Shown here in pieces: positions 29,287 to 38,738 of a stretch of DNA of 64,000 nt. Every line of letters begins with the position of its first letter. The stretch's first letter is position 1. Source of the stretch: Bacteroidota bacterium (GTDB lineage: Bacteria > Bacteroidota > Bacteroidia > Flavobacteriales > Flavobacteriaceae); NCBI GenBank assembly GCA_003650305.1, contig QMOV01000001.1, positions 33,978-97,977 on the forward strand. The letters are read 5' to 3'. The position numbers and the translations under genes were made by a program. The notes under the pieces are model-generated. The model was not told where the DNA came from, did not search any database, and saw only the letters and a program-made list of their open reading frames with translations.

Positions 29287-29464
29287 ATGGGAAAATTTGA
29301 AATTAGAACTGATAAATCTGAAAAATACAGATTTAATTTAAAGGTGAGTAATGGTCAAATGATTGGGAATAGCGAGATGTATTCATCAAGCTATGCTATG
29401 GAAAATGGGATAGCCTCAATTAAGAAGTAATGCGCCTAAAGCTTCAGTTGTTGATAATTCTTAA
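29287..29464 (+). pseudogene. DUF1508 (YegP-like) protein, frameshifted
   Basis: The frame starts MGKFEIRTDKSEKYRFNLK and runs to IASIKK, matching one DUF1508/YegP repeat, but stops at 29428-29430 after 47 residues. Dropping one base (T29428) gives NAPKASVVDNS and a stop at 29462-29464. That is the expected end of the domain, which typically reads KKNAPDAKVVD. So a one-base insertion has cut off the last 11 residues. Either the gene is recently broken or the sequence has an error. The family's function is unknown. A strong hairpin follows at 29482. Confidence 0.75.
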
Positions 29465-29481
29465 TAATCTTTTAGTTAAAT

Positions 29482-29515
29482 AAAAAAAGCTCTGGAAAAA
29501 CCAGAGCTTTTTTTT
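29482..29515. terminator. Bidirectional terminator between the DUF1508 and lipoprotein genes
   Basis: A 14-bp stem (AAAAAAAGCTCTGG with CCAGAGCTTTTTTT), loop AAAAA, flanked by A and T tracts. It lies between convergent genes and should work in both directions. Confidence 0.88.
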
Positions 29516-29607
29516 AACTAGATAATTTTTTATTAATTATCTTTCTTTAGTTTAGTAGCCGCTTTTTCTAACTCGTCTGCAGCTTTTTCTTTAGCATCGT
29601 CAACAAC

Positions 29608-29814
29608 TTATTCAGCTGTTTCTTTAGCATCATCAATTGCACCTTCAACAGTACCTGTTGAATCAGTAGTAACCTCTTCGGGAGCCTCTGTTGTTTCTTC
29701 TACAGCAGCCTCTGTGGCATCTTCAGCTTTATCAGCTTCTTTCTTTTCTCTACAAGATGTAAATGACAAACATAATGCCAATACTAATGCAGAGCTTAAA
29801 ATTAGTTTTTTCAT
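29608..29814 (-). CDS. Small acidic lipoprotein, apparently shortened by a nonsense codon
   Basis: A 68-residue lipoprotein: signal MKKLILSSALVLALCLS, lipobox SFTSCREK (Cys about 21), then a low-complexity Glu/Ala/Thr-rich tail. The stop at 29608-29610 is followed in the same frame by VVDDAKEKAADELEKAATK and a second stop at 29533-29535. The downstream part has the same amphipathic Ala/Glu/Lys style, so the original gene probably spanned 29533-29814 (93 codons) and one GAA-to-TAA type change split it. The truncated form may still be a functional surface lipoprotein. Function unknown. Confidence 0.7.
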   Translation of the reverse strand: MKKLILSSALVLALCLSFTSCREKKEADKAEDATEAAVEETTEAPEEVTTDSTGTVEGAIDDAKETAE

Positions 29815-29923
29815 TTTTAGTATTTTAAAGTTAATTTTTATGCAATTAATAACATCTATTGTTTTTTAACAAAATATTGTTAACATTTTTTTAAGATATT
29901 GTTAAAAGCTTGTGTTTTTATAT

Positions 29924-31156
29924 CTATTTACGAATAAAATCTACGATTTGGATTACAGCACCACGATTTATTGATATATATAATGAGTTTGCTTTGCCAG
30001 ACTGAACTCTTTTTTCAGTATTTAGAATTAATGAATCCAAAGTAGAATTTAATTCCATTTGATTTGAAATAGAGTACATACCACCATTTTCTATCATTTT
30101 ATGAGCTTCTGGAAATTTCTTATAATTTTCTCCAATAATAATTGGCACTCCAAAAGCTGCAGGTTCAAGAGTATTATGTAGCCCAGTTTTCCCAACAGCT
30201 CCACCTACAAAAACAATATCTGCATAACTATATATTTTAGATAGAAGACCTATGGTATCGATAATAAAAACCTGATAGTTTGAAACTTCTAATTTTTCTT
30301 TCTCTGAAAAAAGTATAACCCTTTTTTGAATTGAATTTTTTAAATCCTCAATTTGATTTGATTTTATATTGTGAGGCGCAATTACAAATTTTAAATCGTT
30401 GGAAGCTGAATTAATATAATCAATCAATAAAGCTTCATCTTCTGACCAAGTACTTCCAGCTACAACGCATAATTTATTTTGTTTAAACTGTGCTATAAAA
30501 TCTAAAGTGTTATATATTCTTAACTGATTGGAAACGCGATCAAATCTCGTGTCGCCAGATATTGTGATATTGTTAAAACCAATAGAATTCAACAGTTTTT
30601 TTGAAGTCTCATTTTGAACAAAAAAGTGTTCAAAAGCGTTTAAGGATTTACGCATCAAAGCTCCATAAAATTTGAAAAACCCTTGATCTTTTCTAAATAA
30701 TGCTGAAATTAAAAAGGACTTTATTTTCCTCCTATTTAATTCATTCAAGTAATTAGGCCATATTTCATACTTTACAAAAACCACCAACTCAGGGTGCACT
30801 AAATCTAAAAATGTTTTTGCGTTATGTTTTGTGTCTAAAGGTAAATACACAACAATATCAGTTATAGGATTACTCTTGCGAATTTCGAAACCAGAAGGAG
30901 AGAAAAAACTCATCACGATTTTATAATCAGGAAATAATTTTTTGAGTTCTTCAAATACTGGAAGCCCTTGCTCATATTCGCCAAGAGACGCACAATGAAA
31001 CCAAATTAAGTTGTCTACACTTGTGATTTTGTCTTTTAAAACATTAAAAGTATCTGCTCTTCCTTTAACACCAAGACGGATTTTCTCATTAAAAAGTGCA
31101 ATCCCTTTTAAATGAAAAGCCACAACATACATTAGTATATTATATAGAATTTTCAA
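29924..31156 (-). CDS. waaA: 3-deoxy-D-manno-octulosonic acid (Kdo) transferase WaaA
   Basis: WaaA transfers Kdo from CMP-Kdo to the lipid A precursor on the inner face of the cytoplasmic membrane, the first step of LPS core assembly. The 410-residue protein has the N-terminal Kdo-transferase domain with the catalytic Glu segment (FHCASLGEYEQGLPVFEEL, about 53-71), the motif VVFVKYEIWPNYLNEL near 130, and a C-terminal GT-B domain (DIVFVGGAVGKTGLHNTLEP). It is divergent from the DegT gene and has no close partner on its strand. Confidence 0.93.
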   Translation of the reverse strand: MKILYNILMYVVAFHLKGIALFNEKIRLGVKGRADTFNVLKDKITSVDNLIWFHCASLGEYEQGLPVFEELKKLFPDYKIVMSFFSPSGFEIRKSNPITDIVVYLPLDTKHNAKTFLDLVHPELVVFVKYEIWPNYLNELNRRKIKSFLISALFRKDQGFFKFYGALMRKSLNAFEHFFVQNETSKKLLNSIGFNNITISGDTRFDRVSNQLRIYNTLDFIAQFKQNKLCVVAGSTWSEDEALLIDYINSASNDLKFVIAPHNIKSNQIEDLKNSIQKRVILFSEKEKLEVSNYQVFIIDTIGLLSKIYSYADIVFVGGAVGKTGLHNTLEPAAFGVPIIIGENYKKFPEAHKMIENGGMYSISNQMELNSTLDSLILNTEKRVQSGKANSLYISINRGAVIQIVDFIRK

Positions 31157-31280
31157 AGTTTTTCTTTAGAGCTAAAATACATTTCTTTCTCTTAAATTCA
31201 TTGGCATAAACGAATGAATTTTGTATTTTCGCTACCTATCAAATGTAATCTACTCATTTTGTAAACTACAAAATCTACGC

Positions 31281-32414
31281 ATGAAAAGAATTCAAATGGT
31301 TGACCTAAAAGGTCAATATGAAGGTATAAAAGAGGCTGTTAATTCTTCAGTTATTGATGTTATTGAATCTACCGCTTTTATAAATGGTCCACAAGTGCAC
31401 GAGTTTCAAAAGAATTTAGAAAACTATTTAGGTGTTAAGCACGTAATACCTTGTGCCAATGGCACAGATGCTTTGCAAATTGCAATGATGGGTTTAGGTT
31501 TAAAACCTGGAGATGAAGTTATTACTGCAGATTTTACGTTTGCTGCTACAGTAGAAGTTATTGCGCTTTTACAATTAACTCCTGTTTTAGTCGATGTTAA
31601 TCCAGATGATTTTAACATAGATGTCGAAGCCATTAAAAAAGCTATTACACCTAAAACTAAAGCCATTGTTCCAGTGCATTTATTTGGGCAATGTGCAAAT
31701 ATGGATGCCATAATGGAAATTGCCGAGGAACATAATTTATTTGTCATTGAAGATAATGCCCAAGCTATTGGAGCAACTTATACTTCTAAAGATGGCACTA
31801 AAACAAAAGCTGGAGCTATTAGTCATGTGGCTTCAACTTCATTTTTTCCGTCAAAAAATTTAGGATGTTATGGTGATGGAGGAGCAATTTTTACTAATGA
31901 TGATAATTTAGCACATACAATTCGAGGTATTGTAAACCATGGAATGTATAAGCGTTATCATCATGATGTAGTTGGTGTAAATTCTAGATTAGATTCTATT
32001 CAGGCGGCAGTTTTAAATGCAAAATTACCTCGTTTGGATGCCTATTGTAATAAAAGAAGAGAAGCGGCTAACAAATATTATGAAGCTTTTAAAGGACAAG
32101 AAAAAATCACTACGCCTTTTAGAAGTGGTAGTAATGACAATCATGTGTTTCATCAATATACATTAAAGATTCAAGGAGCAGATAGAGACGCGCTTGCACA
32201 ACATTTAAACGATATTGGGATTCCGTGTGGTGTATATTACCCAATTCCTTTGCACAATCAAAAAGCGTATCAGGATTCACATTATAATGAAGCTGATTTT
32301 CCAGTAACTAATCAATTGGTTAAAGAAGTTATTTCATTACCAATGCATACCGAACTAGATAATGAGCAAATAGAATTTATTACAAGTACAATTATAAAGT
32401 TTGTAAATGGGTAA
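31281..32414 (+). CDS. DegT/DnrJ/EryC1/StrS family sugar aminotransferase
   Basis: A PLP-dependent aminotransferase that makes amino sugars from nucleotide-linked keto sugars. Residues for PLP are visible: NGTDALQIAMMGL (phosphate site), EDNAQAIGA (ring stacking and Asp) and the Schiff-base Lys in STSFFPSKNLGCYGDGG. I start at 31281 (MKRIQMVDLKGQYEGI), the family's normal N-terminus; the frame is open 20 codons further upstream, but that stretch looks like leader. It overlaps galE by 8 bases, so the two are translationally coupled and probably serve LPS or capsule sugar synthesis. Confidence 0.9.
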   Translation: MKRIQMVDLKGQYEGIKEAVNSSVIDVIESTAFINGPQVHEFQKNLENYLGVKHVIPCANGTDALQIAMMGLGLKPGDEVITADFTFAATVEVIALLQLTPVLVDVNPDDFNIDVEAIKKAITPKTKAIVPVHLFGQCANMDAIMEIAEEHNLFVIEDNAQAIGATYTSKDGTKTKAGAISHVASTSFFPSKNLGCYGDGGAIFTNDDNLAHTIRGIVNHGMYKRYHHDVVGVNSRLDSIQAAVLNAKLPRLDAYCNKRREAANKYYEAFKGQEKITTPFRSGSNDNHVFHQYTLKIQGADRDALAQHLNDIGIPCGVYYPIPLHNQKAYQDSHYNEADFPVTNQLVKEVISLPMHTELDNEQIEFITSTIIKFVNG

Positions 32415-33435
32415 AATACTAGTTACAGGAGGTCTTGGTTTTATTGGTTCTCATACAGTTGTAGAGCTTCAAAATGAAGGTTTTGAAGTTATTATTATTG
32501 ATGATTTATCGAATTCTTCAGTAGATGTTTTAAAAGGAATTACTTCAATCACAGGAACAACCCCAGACTTTGAACAGTTTGACTTAAAAGAAAAATCTAA
32601 AGTACAAGCGTTTTTTAAAAAGCATCAAGATATTGAAGGTGTCATTCATTTTGCAGCAAGTAAAGCTGTTGGCGAAAGTGTAGAAAAGCCATTATTGTAT
32701 TACGAGAATAATATCAATACTCTGGTTTATGTACTTCAGGAGTTACAAAAATTAGAAAATGCTAATTTTATTTTCAGCTCTTCATGTACAGTTTATGGTC
32801 AGGCTGATGAATTGCCAATAACAGAAAACGCGCCAATTAAATTTGCCGAATCACCTTATGGTAACACCAAGCAAATAGGTGAAGAAATTATTAGGGACAC
32901 CTGCAAAGTCACCCAGCACCTCAAATCTATTGCTTTACGATATTTCAATCCTATTGGAGCACATCACACAACTAAAATTGGAGAATTGCCAATTGGTGTT
33001 CCACAAAATCTAGTGCCTTTTATTACACAAACTGCTTTAGGAATAAGGGAGCAACTTTCAGTCTTTGGAGATGATTATCCAACACCAGACGGGACTTGTA
33101 TTCGTGATTATATTCATGTGGTCGATTTAGCAAAAGCACATGTTGTAGCTTTACAACGGTTACTTCAAAACAAGAATGATTCTAATTATGAAACTTTTAA
33201 TATTGGAACTGGTACAGGAAGTTCTGTATTGGAGGTTATAAAATCTTTTGAAAAAGTTTCGGGACAAAAACTAAATTATAAAATAGCAAACAGAAGAGCA
33301 GGCGATATTATTTCGGCTTATGCAGATACAACAAAAGCAAATTCTCAATTAGGTTGGAAAACAAAATTGACACTTGATGATGCTATGAAATCTGCTTGGG
33401 AATGGCAGTTGACTATTAAAGGAAAGGATAAATAG
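32407..33435 (+). CDS. galE: UDP-glucose 4-epimerase GalE
   Basis: GalE interconverts UDP-glucose and UDP-galactose (or the N-acetyl forms) with bound NAD. The 342-residue short-chain dehydrogenase has the glycine motif (TGGLGFIGSHTVVEL), the catalytic Ser/Tyr/Lys (FSSSCTVYG and SPYGNTK) and the GalE-type C-terminus (NIGTGTGSSVLEVI, DTTKANSQLGW). It overlaps the preceding aminotransferase by 8 bases. Substrate choice (Glc or GlcNAc) cannot be read from sequence alone. A weak hairpin follows at 33479. Confidence 0.93.
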   Translation: MGKILVTGGLGFIGSHTVVELQNEGFEVIIIDDLSNSSVDVLKGITSITGTTPDFEQFDLKEKSKVQAFFKKHQDIEGVIHFAASKAVGESVEKPLLYYENNINTLVYVLQELQKLENANFIFSSSCTVYGQADELPITENAPIKFAESPYGNTKQIGEEIIRDTCKVTQHLKSIALRYFNPIGAHHTTKIGELPIGVPQNLVPFITQTALGIREQLSVFGDDYPTPDGTCIRDYIHVVDLAKAHVVALQRLLQNKNDSNYETFNIGTGTGSSVLEVIKSFEKVSGQKLNYKIANRRAGDIISAYADTTKANSQLGWKTKLTLDDAMKSAWEWQLTIKGKDK

Positions 33436-33878
33436 GTTTCTAAATCATGTTTATTAGTATTGAACATCAATAAAATTTGGTAAATGATTATCGAGTTTTA
33501 CCTTTTTTCACCTTTTTTAATTGAATAAAATGTATCTTTAAATAAAAATTGCAATATAAATGAAACTACTAATCAAAAACTTTTTGTATTAAGTACAAGC
33601 TTTTAATTAAAATATCCCTATTTATTTAGCTCAATTTTGGTTTTCAATGACATGTCGTTTAGTTAAATAATTTTTCTTGGGATACAAATTGTAGAACTTT
33701 AAAAATGTTCTTGAATTAAAGATTTGTAACATTTAAGATTTATACTTGTCTTTATATAGTAAATTATTATCGGGTGTTCCTGTAATGATTAAATTTTAAG
33801 AGGACTTTAAGATAGATTCAAAATATTGTTAATAATTTACAGTAATCAATTTAGTGAGTAAAAGACTAATTCATCAAA
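33436..33878. other. Intergenic region upstream of the AraC regulator
   Basis: About 440 bases, very AT-rich, with no coding frame beyond about 10 codons that looks real. Near the galE end, GGTAAA (33479) pairs with TTTACC (33497-33502), followed by T6, a possible galE terminator. The remainder presumably holds the promoter of the AraC-type gene, but I found no clear TAnnTTTG. Confidence 0.4.
33479..33508 (+). terminator. Possible terminator of the DegT-galE operon
   Basis: A 6-bp stem (GGTAAA with TTTACC), 12-base loop, then TTTTTT. Short and weak, but correctly placed after galE. Confidence 0.45.
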
Positions 33879-35330
33879 ATGCAACTATATCAATCAAAAA
33901 TATTATGGTTTGCTTTGTGCTTTTTTGTTTCTATAAATGTAATAGTTGCAGATGAATACGCGTCATTTTCTAATTTAAATTCTGCTAATGTAAAAGCTAA
34001 ACAAGCTTTAAATATTTCTACCGATTCCATACAGGAATATAGAACTTTAGCTATTGAATTTGCAAATAAGTCTCAGGCAAAAGAATCTACAGAATATATA
34101 ATAAAATATATTAGTGCGACTTCAGATATGTCGTTTCTTAATAACCATCTGTTTAGAACAATTGAAAATTCAAGTGAATATCAAGTCCTCAAAGAAAAAT
34201 ATTCTCCCAAGATTGGTTTTTTTGGATTCTTATATTTTTGTACTGGTCTGTTGGGTATTTTTGTTTTTGTAATTCTAAACTTAAAAAAAAGTACAGATAA
34301 AATAAGTAATTTTCTTATAAGCTTGTTTGTGCTATTTCATTCAGTGTTTATGCTGCATTTAATGCTTTATGTAATTAACATACAGTTTTATTTGCCACAT
34401 GCTCTATTTGTATCCACAACATTTTCTTTTTTGTATGGACCTTTATTATACTTCTATTGTAAACGTATTATATATAATTATAAGTTTAAGTTAATTGATG
34501 CGCTGCACTTTCTACCATCTGTAATTTTACTGGTTTACATATTCCCATATTACTTAATGTCCGGATTAGAAAAATTTAATGAGGTATTTGATCAAGCTAA
34601 TACTCTGTTGCCAGGAGCTTATACTATAATCGTAGTTAAGATTTTATCGTTAACAATATATGCTTATTTACTTTTAAGAATTTATAATAAAAATAGGAGT
34701 AAATTAAGTATTGATAATAACAAAAGTAAACACTTATGGCAACGAAATATTATCGCACTTCACACTATATATGCGGTGGCATATATTATTTATGCTGCAG
34801 TTCTTGTTAAGATTATTAATTTTCCAATATTATTTCATTTACAAACTATGGTAATGGTTGGAGTTGTGTTTTATGTCGCATATATATCGTATGTGCGACC
34901 AGAAATTTTTGTAGGTAAAATTAAGTTAATTGACCCCATCAATTTGTTTAAATATCAAAAATCAGGAATGACACCTTCTTATTCTCTAGAGTTAACAGAT
35001 AACTTACTAAAACTTCTTAATGAAGATAAAATATTTAAAGAAAATAATCTTAGTCTTGAAATGTTGTCTGAAAAGTTAGAAACCACAAGGCATAATGCAT
35101 CTCAAGTAATCAATGAACATTTTAAAATGAATTTTTCCGAATTAATGAATAAATACAGAATTCAAGAAGCAGTTGAAATTCTTAAAAAAGATGAATTCAA
35201 TAATTTAAAAATTATTCAAATTGCGTATGAGGTAGGGTTTAACAATAAAGTAACCTTCAATAAATCCTTTAAGAAAATTTTGTCTCAGACTCCTACACAA
35301 TACCTTGATTCTTTACATAAGGAAATCTAA
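33879..35330 (+). CDS. Membrane-anchored AraC-family transcriptional regulator
   Basis: The 483-residue protein has a signal peptide (about 1-24), a periplasmic helical segment of about 85 residues, roughly eight TM helices (about 110-345) and a cytoplasmic AraC-type DNA-binding domain at about 375-480. Its two helix-turn-helix units are visible in LSLEMLSEKLETTRHNASQV and IIQIAYEVGFNNKVTFNKSF, followed by the conserved QTPTQYLD. This layout suggests a sensor that relays an envelope signal directly to DNA. It lies immediately upstream of susC and probably controls the susC-susD-lipoprotein operon (inference from position). Confidence 0.85.
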   Translation: MQLYQSKILWFALCFFVSINVIVADEYASFSNLNSANVKAKQALNISTDSIQEYRTLAIEFANKSQAKESTEYIIKYISATSDMSFLNNHLFRTIENSSEYQVLKEKYSPKIGFFGFLYFCTGLLGIFVFVILNLKKSTDKISNFLISLFVLFHSVFMLHLMLYVINIQFYLPHALFVSTTFSFLYGPLLYFYCKRIIYNYKFKLIDALHFLPSVILLVYIFPYYLMSGLEKFNEVFDQANTLLPGAYTIIVVKILSLTIYAYLLLRIYNKNRSKLSIDNNKSKHLWQRNIIALHTIYAVAYIIYAAVLVKIINFPILFHLQTMVMVGVVFYVAYISYVRPEIFVGKIKLIDPINLFKYQKSGMTPSYSLELTDNLLKLLNEDKIFKENNLSLEMLSEKLETTRHNASQVINEHFKMNFSELMNKYRIQEAVEILKKDEFNNLKIIQIAYEVGFNNKVTFNKSFKKILSQTPTQYLDSLHKEI

Positions 35331-35418
35331 AGTAAGTATTTATCGGAAGTAGTAAAGTATGATAGGATTTACCCCAAAGCACTAGGATAAGTACTTCTTT
35401 TGTTTTGCAATTGTAAAG

Positions 35419-35517
35419 GTAAGGCGGTGTAAAACCTTACTCAAAACATTAAAGTTCCACATAAACTTTGGTGTCATTTTAAGTTTTTTTTTTGAATTAG
35501 TCTTTAAAAAATGACAC
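35419..35517 (+). promoter_or_regulatory. Three consecutive inverted repeats in the susC leader
   Basis: GTAAGG-N10-CCTTAC (35419-35440), AAAGTT-N7-AACTTT (35451-35469) and GTGTCATTTT-N27-AAAATGACAC (35471-35517) lie in a row, ending 52 bases before the susC ATG. All arms are perfect. They may fold as a leader RNA or serve as operator sites for the adjacent AraC-type regulator. Confidence 0.5.
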
Positions 35518-35569
35518 TGCCTACCTTTCTTCATTTGCACTAACAAATTTTTTAACCAAAACAAATTTT

Positions 35570-38500
35570 ATGAATTTAAAAAATTGCTTAATGTTGTTAG
35601 TGCTATTTATGTTTAATATTACATATGTACTAGCACAACAGAAAACCATCTCTGGAACTGTCACAGACAATTCTGGTTTACCTCTAATTGGGGTTAATAT
35701 TATTGTAAAAGGGACAACTAATGGTACCCAATCCGATTTTGATGGTAATTATAACATCAATGCGAATGTAGAGGATGTTTTAATCTTTTCTTATATAGGA
35801 CTTAAAACCGTTGAACAAACAGTTGGTACGGCAAGCACCATTAATGTCACAATGGAAGAAGATGCTTCTGCTCTTGAAGAAGTAGTAGTAACTGCTTTTG
35901 GTATTAAAAGAAATGCTAAAGATCTTGGTTATTCTGTAAGTAAAGTTGAAACTGAAGAAATCCTGGAAAACTCTGAACCTGATCTAATACGTTCTTTGGC
36001 AGGGAAAGTTGCTGGGGTAGATGTTAATTTCTCTAGTGGCGTAGCCGGAGCTTCTAACAGGATTAATATTAGGGGGCAAACATCAATTGGTGGCTCAAGT
36101 CAACCTTTATTTATTGTTGATGGTATTGCTTATGATAATACGCAGATAACAACTTCAAGCCAAACAACTGGTGGAGGAGGTTATGAGTCTGGTCTTTCTA
36201 GTTTAGATCCTAATAATATAGAATCTATCAGTGTATTAAAAAGTACAGCAGCAGCAGCATTATATGGATCTAGAGCGACAAATGGAGTAATAGTGATTAC
36301 AACAAAATCTGGATCTACAAGAACAGGAGGTGGTAATTCCAAGCTTAGTGTTAATGTAAGTACTGGAATGTATTTTGAAGATATAGCCAATCTTCCAGAA
36401 TACCAGAATAAGTATGGTAACGGTGTTAATTTTGGTTATGTGAATGCGAATGGTTCTTGGGGACCTGCTTTTGATACTTTGGAAACAATTCCAACTTGGC
36501 CCAATCTTTTAAATGCTTTTCCCGATTTATTTGGACCAACAATACCTTATGTAGCGCAACCAAATAATGTTAAAGACATATTTAGAACAGGAGTAATTAA
36601 TGATAATTCAGTTACGGTTTCTTATGGAAATAACGATGGAAATTTTAGTGTGACTTTATCCGATTTAGCTCAAGAAGGTTATATTCCTTATAACACTTAT
36701 GATAGAACTTCTTTTTCGACTGGAGGTAATTTCAAACTTCCTAATAACTTTACTTTAGGAGGTTCTATAATGTATTCTGATACGAACCAAGTTGGAGGCT
36801 TCTTTGGTAATAACCAGTTTGGCGGATCTGCATCTTCTTTTGCCAGAGCATTATGGCTTGGTAGAACCTGGGATTTATCTTTACCTTTTGAACATCCTGT
36901 AACTGGCGCCTCTGTAACCCCAAATAACGGTTGGGATCACCCACTTTGGTCTTGGAAACATGATCAAATTATCACTAATAGTAACAGAATTGTTACCAAT
37001 TTAAGCTTGGGAATACCAATTAATAATAATATTTCAGCATCATTTAGAGTAGGTTATAATAAATATAGTTTAGATAGAAAACAAATTCGAGATATTGGCT
37101 CTCGTGCATCTCTTGCAACAGGCGGTACTCTTACATTGGATTCAGCTGTTATTGAAGATCTTGAATCAACATTCTTAATGAATTTTGATTATGATTTAAC
37201 TGAAGAAATTGGTTTAACTGCCATTACTGGTATCAATACTTTACAAAACACATTTAAGCGTGATGCCGTTTTGGGTACAACTTTTATTTCTCCTGGAATT
37301 TTTAATCTTGCTAATACAGTAACTGTATCTTCTTTGGCAGACACGTATTCTAGAAAACGTAATGTAGGCGCTCTTGCTGATTTGACTTTATCCTATAAAG
37401 ATTATTTATTTTTAAATGGTACTGGAAGAAACGATTGGAGTTCTACATTGCCATTAGATAATCGTTCCTATTTTTATTGGGCTTCAAGTTTGTCATTTAT
37501 TGTCACTGATGCATTCGAACTCAATAATGATGTATTAACATTTGCTAAAATTAGGGGTGGTTATGCTTCAGTTGGTAATGATGCACCTGCTGAATTTTTA
37601 AATACAACATTTGCATTAGGAACCCCATTTGCATCAGTTCCTGTTATCGGGAATAGAGTAAGTTTAGGTGATCAGCAGATTACACCTGAGTTTACAAATG
37701 AGTTTGAAATAGGTGCAGATTTAGAATTCTTTAATAGAAGAATAGCTGTTGATTTTAACTGGTATAAAAAAACAACAACGGACTTAATTTCTCCAGTTAG
37801 TGTACCATCTAGTAGCGGCTTCACAACATTCAATACTAATATTGGTGAAATGGAAAACACTGGTATAGAAATTGGGTTAACATTGGTTCCTATTCAAACA
37901 GATAATTTTAAATGGAGTCTATTTACATCCTTCACAAAAAATAAAAATGAGGTTACAGAGTTGATCGATGGATTAGAAAGAATTCGATTTGATGGAAATC
38001 AAGTTGCTCATGCCATTGTTGGAGAGCCTTTTGGAGTATTTTATGGTACTCGGTTTGCTAGGGATGCAAATGATAACTATTTAATTAATGAAGCAGGAGG
38101 TGGCATAATCCAAGATTTACAAAATGGTGTTATTGGAGACCCGAATCCAGATTTTAAAATAGGATTCATTAATACATTTAAATATAAAAGCTTGACTTTA
38201 CGAGCTCAATTTGACTGGAGAGAAGGTGGAGATATTCAATCTATAAGTTTAAACTCTTTGTTAGGAAGAGGCGTGACTAAAGATAGTGAAGACAGAGAAC
38301 GCACTTTTATAATCCCTGGATTTTTAGGTGATGGAGCTGGGAATCCTATTTTAGATGGAGCCGGAAATCAAATTCCGAACACAACTCAAATTGATATGAA
38401 CGAATTATACTTTTCACCAGCAGGTGGTAATACTTTTGGTATTAACACAACTGACGAAGGTTCGGTATACGATGGTACAGTATACCGTTTAAGAGAATTG

Positions 38501-38728
38501 AGTTTATCTTATGATGTGCCTGCGAAATGGTTAGAAAAGACACCTTTTGGAAAAATTACTTTAAGTGCATTTGGTAATAATCTATGGTATTTTGCGCCAA
38601 ATGTTCCAAAATATACTAATTACGATCCTGAAGTTACTTCGTTCGGTTCTGGTCGAATTCAAGGAATTGAAGTCACTTCAGCACCAACAGCAAAGCGTTA
38701 TGGGTTTAAACTTAATTTAACTTTTTAA
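35570..38728 (+). CDS. SusC/RagA-family TonB-linked outer-membrane transporter
   Basis: SusC-type proteins are outer-membrane channels that work with a SusD lid lipoprotein to import oligomers, powered by TonB. The 1052-residue protein has a signal peptide (1-22), a carboxypeptidase-like regulatory domain (about 24-110, KTISGTVTDNSGLPLIGVNI), a TonB-box-like segment (ALEEVVVTAFGIKR), a plug (LRSLAGKVAGVDV variant, with IRGQTSIGGSSQPLFIVDG) and a long barrel ending in an aromatic C-terminus (RYGFKLNLTF). It is followed after 10 bases by susD. The substrate is unknown. Confidence 0.93.
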   Translation: MNLKNCLMLLVLFMFNITYVLAQQKTISGTVTDNSGLPLIGVNIIVKGTTNGTQSDFDGNYNINANVEDVLIFSYIGLKTVEQTVGTASTINVTMEEDASALEEVVVTAFGIKRNAKDLGYSVSKVETEEILENSEPDLIRSLAGKVAGVDVNFSSGVAGASNRINIRGQTSIGGSSQPLFIVDGIAYDNTQITTSSQTTGGGGYESGLSSLDPNNIESISVLKSTAAAALYGSRATNGVIVITTKSGSTRTGGGNSKLSVNVSTGMYFEDIANLPEYQNKYGNGVNFGYVNANGSWGPAFDTLETIPTWPNLLNAFPDLFGPTIPYVAQPNNVKDIFRTGVINDNSVTVSYGNNDGNFSVTLSDLAQEGYIPYNTYDRTSFSTGGNFKLPNNFTLGGSIMYSDTNQVGGFFGNNQFGGSASSFARALWLGRTWDLSLPFEHPVTGASVTPNNGWDHPLWSWKHDQIITNSNRIVTNLSLGIPINNNISASFRVGYNKYSLDRKQIRDIGSRASLATGGTLTLDSAVIEDLESTFLMNFDYDLTEEIGLTAITGINTLQNTFKRDAVLGTTFISPGIFNLANTVTVSSLADTYSRKRNVGALADLTLSYKDYLFLNGTGRNDWSSTLPLDNRSYFYWASSLSFIVTDAFELNNDVLTFAKIRGGYASVGNDAPAEFLNTTFALGTPFASVPVIGNRVSLGDQQITPEFTNEFEIGADLEFFNRRIAVDFNWYKKTTTDLISPVSVPSSSGFTTFNTNIGEMENTGIEIGLTLVPIQTDNFKWSLFTSFTKNKNEVTELIDGLERIRFDGNQVAHAIVGEPFGVFYGTRFARDANDNYLINEAGGGIIQDLQNGVIGDPNPDFKIGFINTFKYKSLTLRAQFDWREGGDIQSISLNSLLGRGVTKDSEDRERTFIIPGFLGDGAGNPILDGAGNQIPNTTQIDMNELYFSPAGGNTFGINTTDEGSVYDGTVYRLRELSLSYDVPAKWLEKTPFGKITLSAFGNNLWYFAPNVPKYTNYDPEVTSFGSGRIQGIEVTSAPTAKRYGFKLNLTF

Positions 38729-38738
38729 ATAAAAAAGC

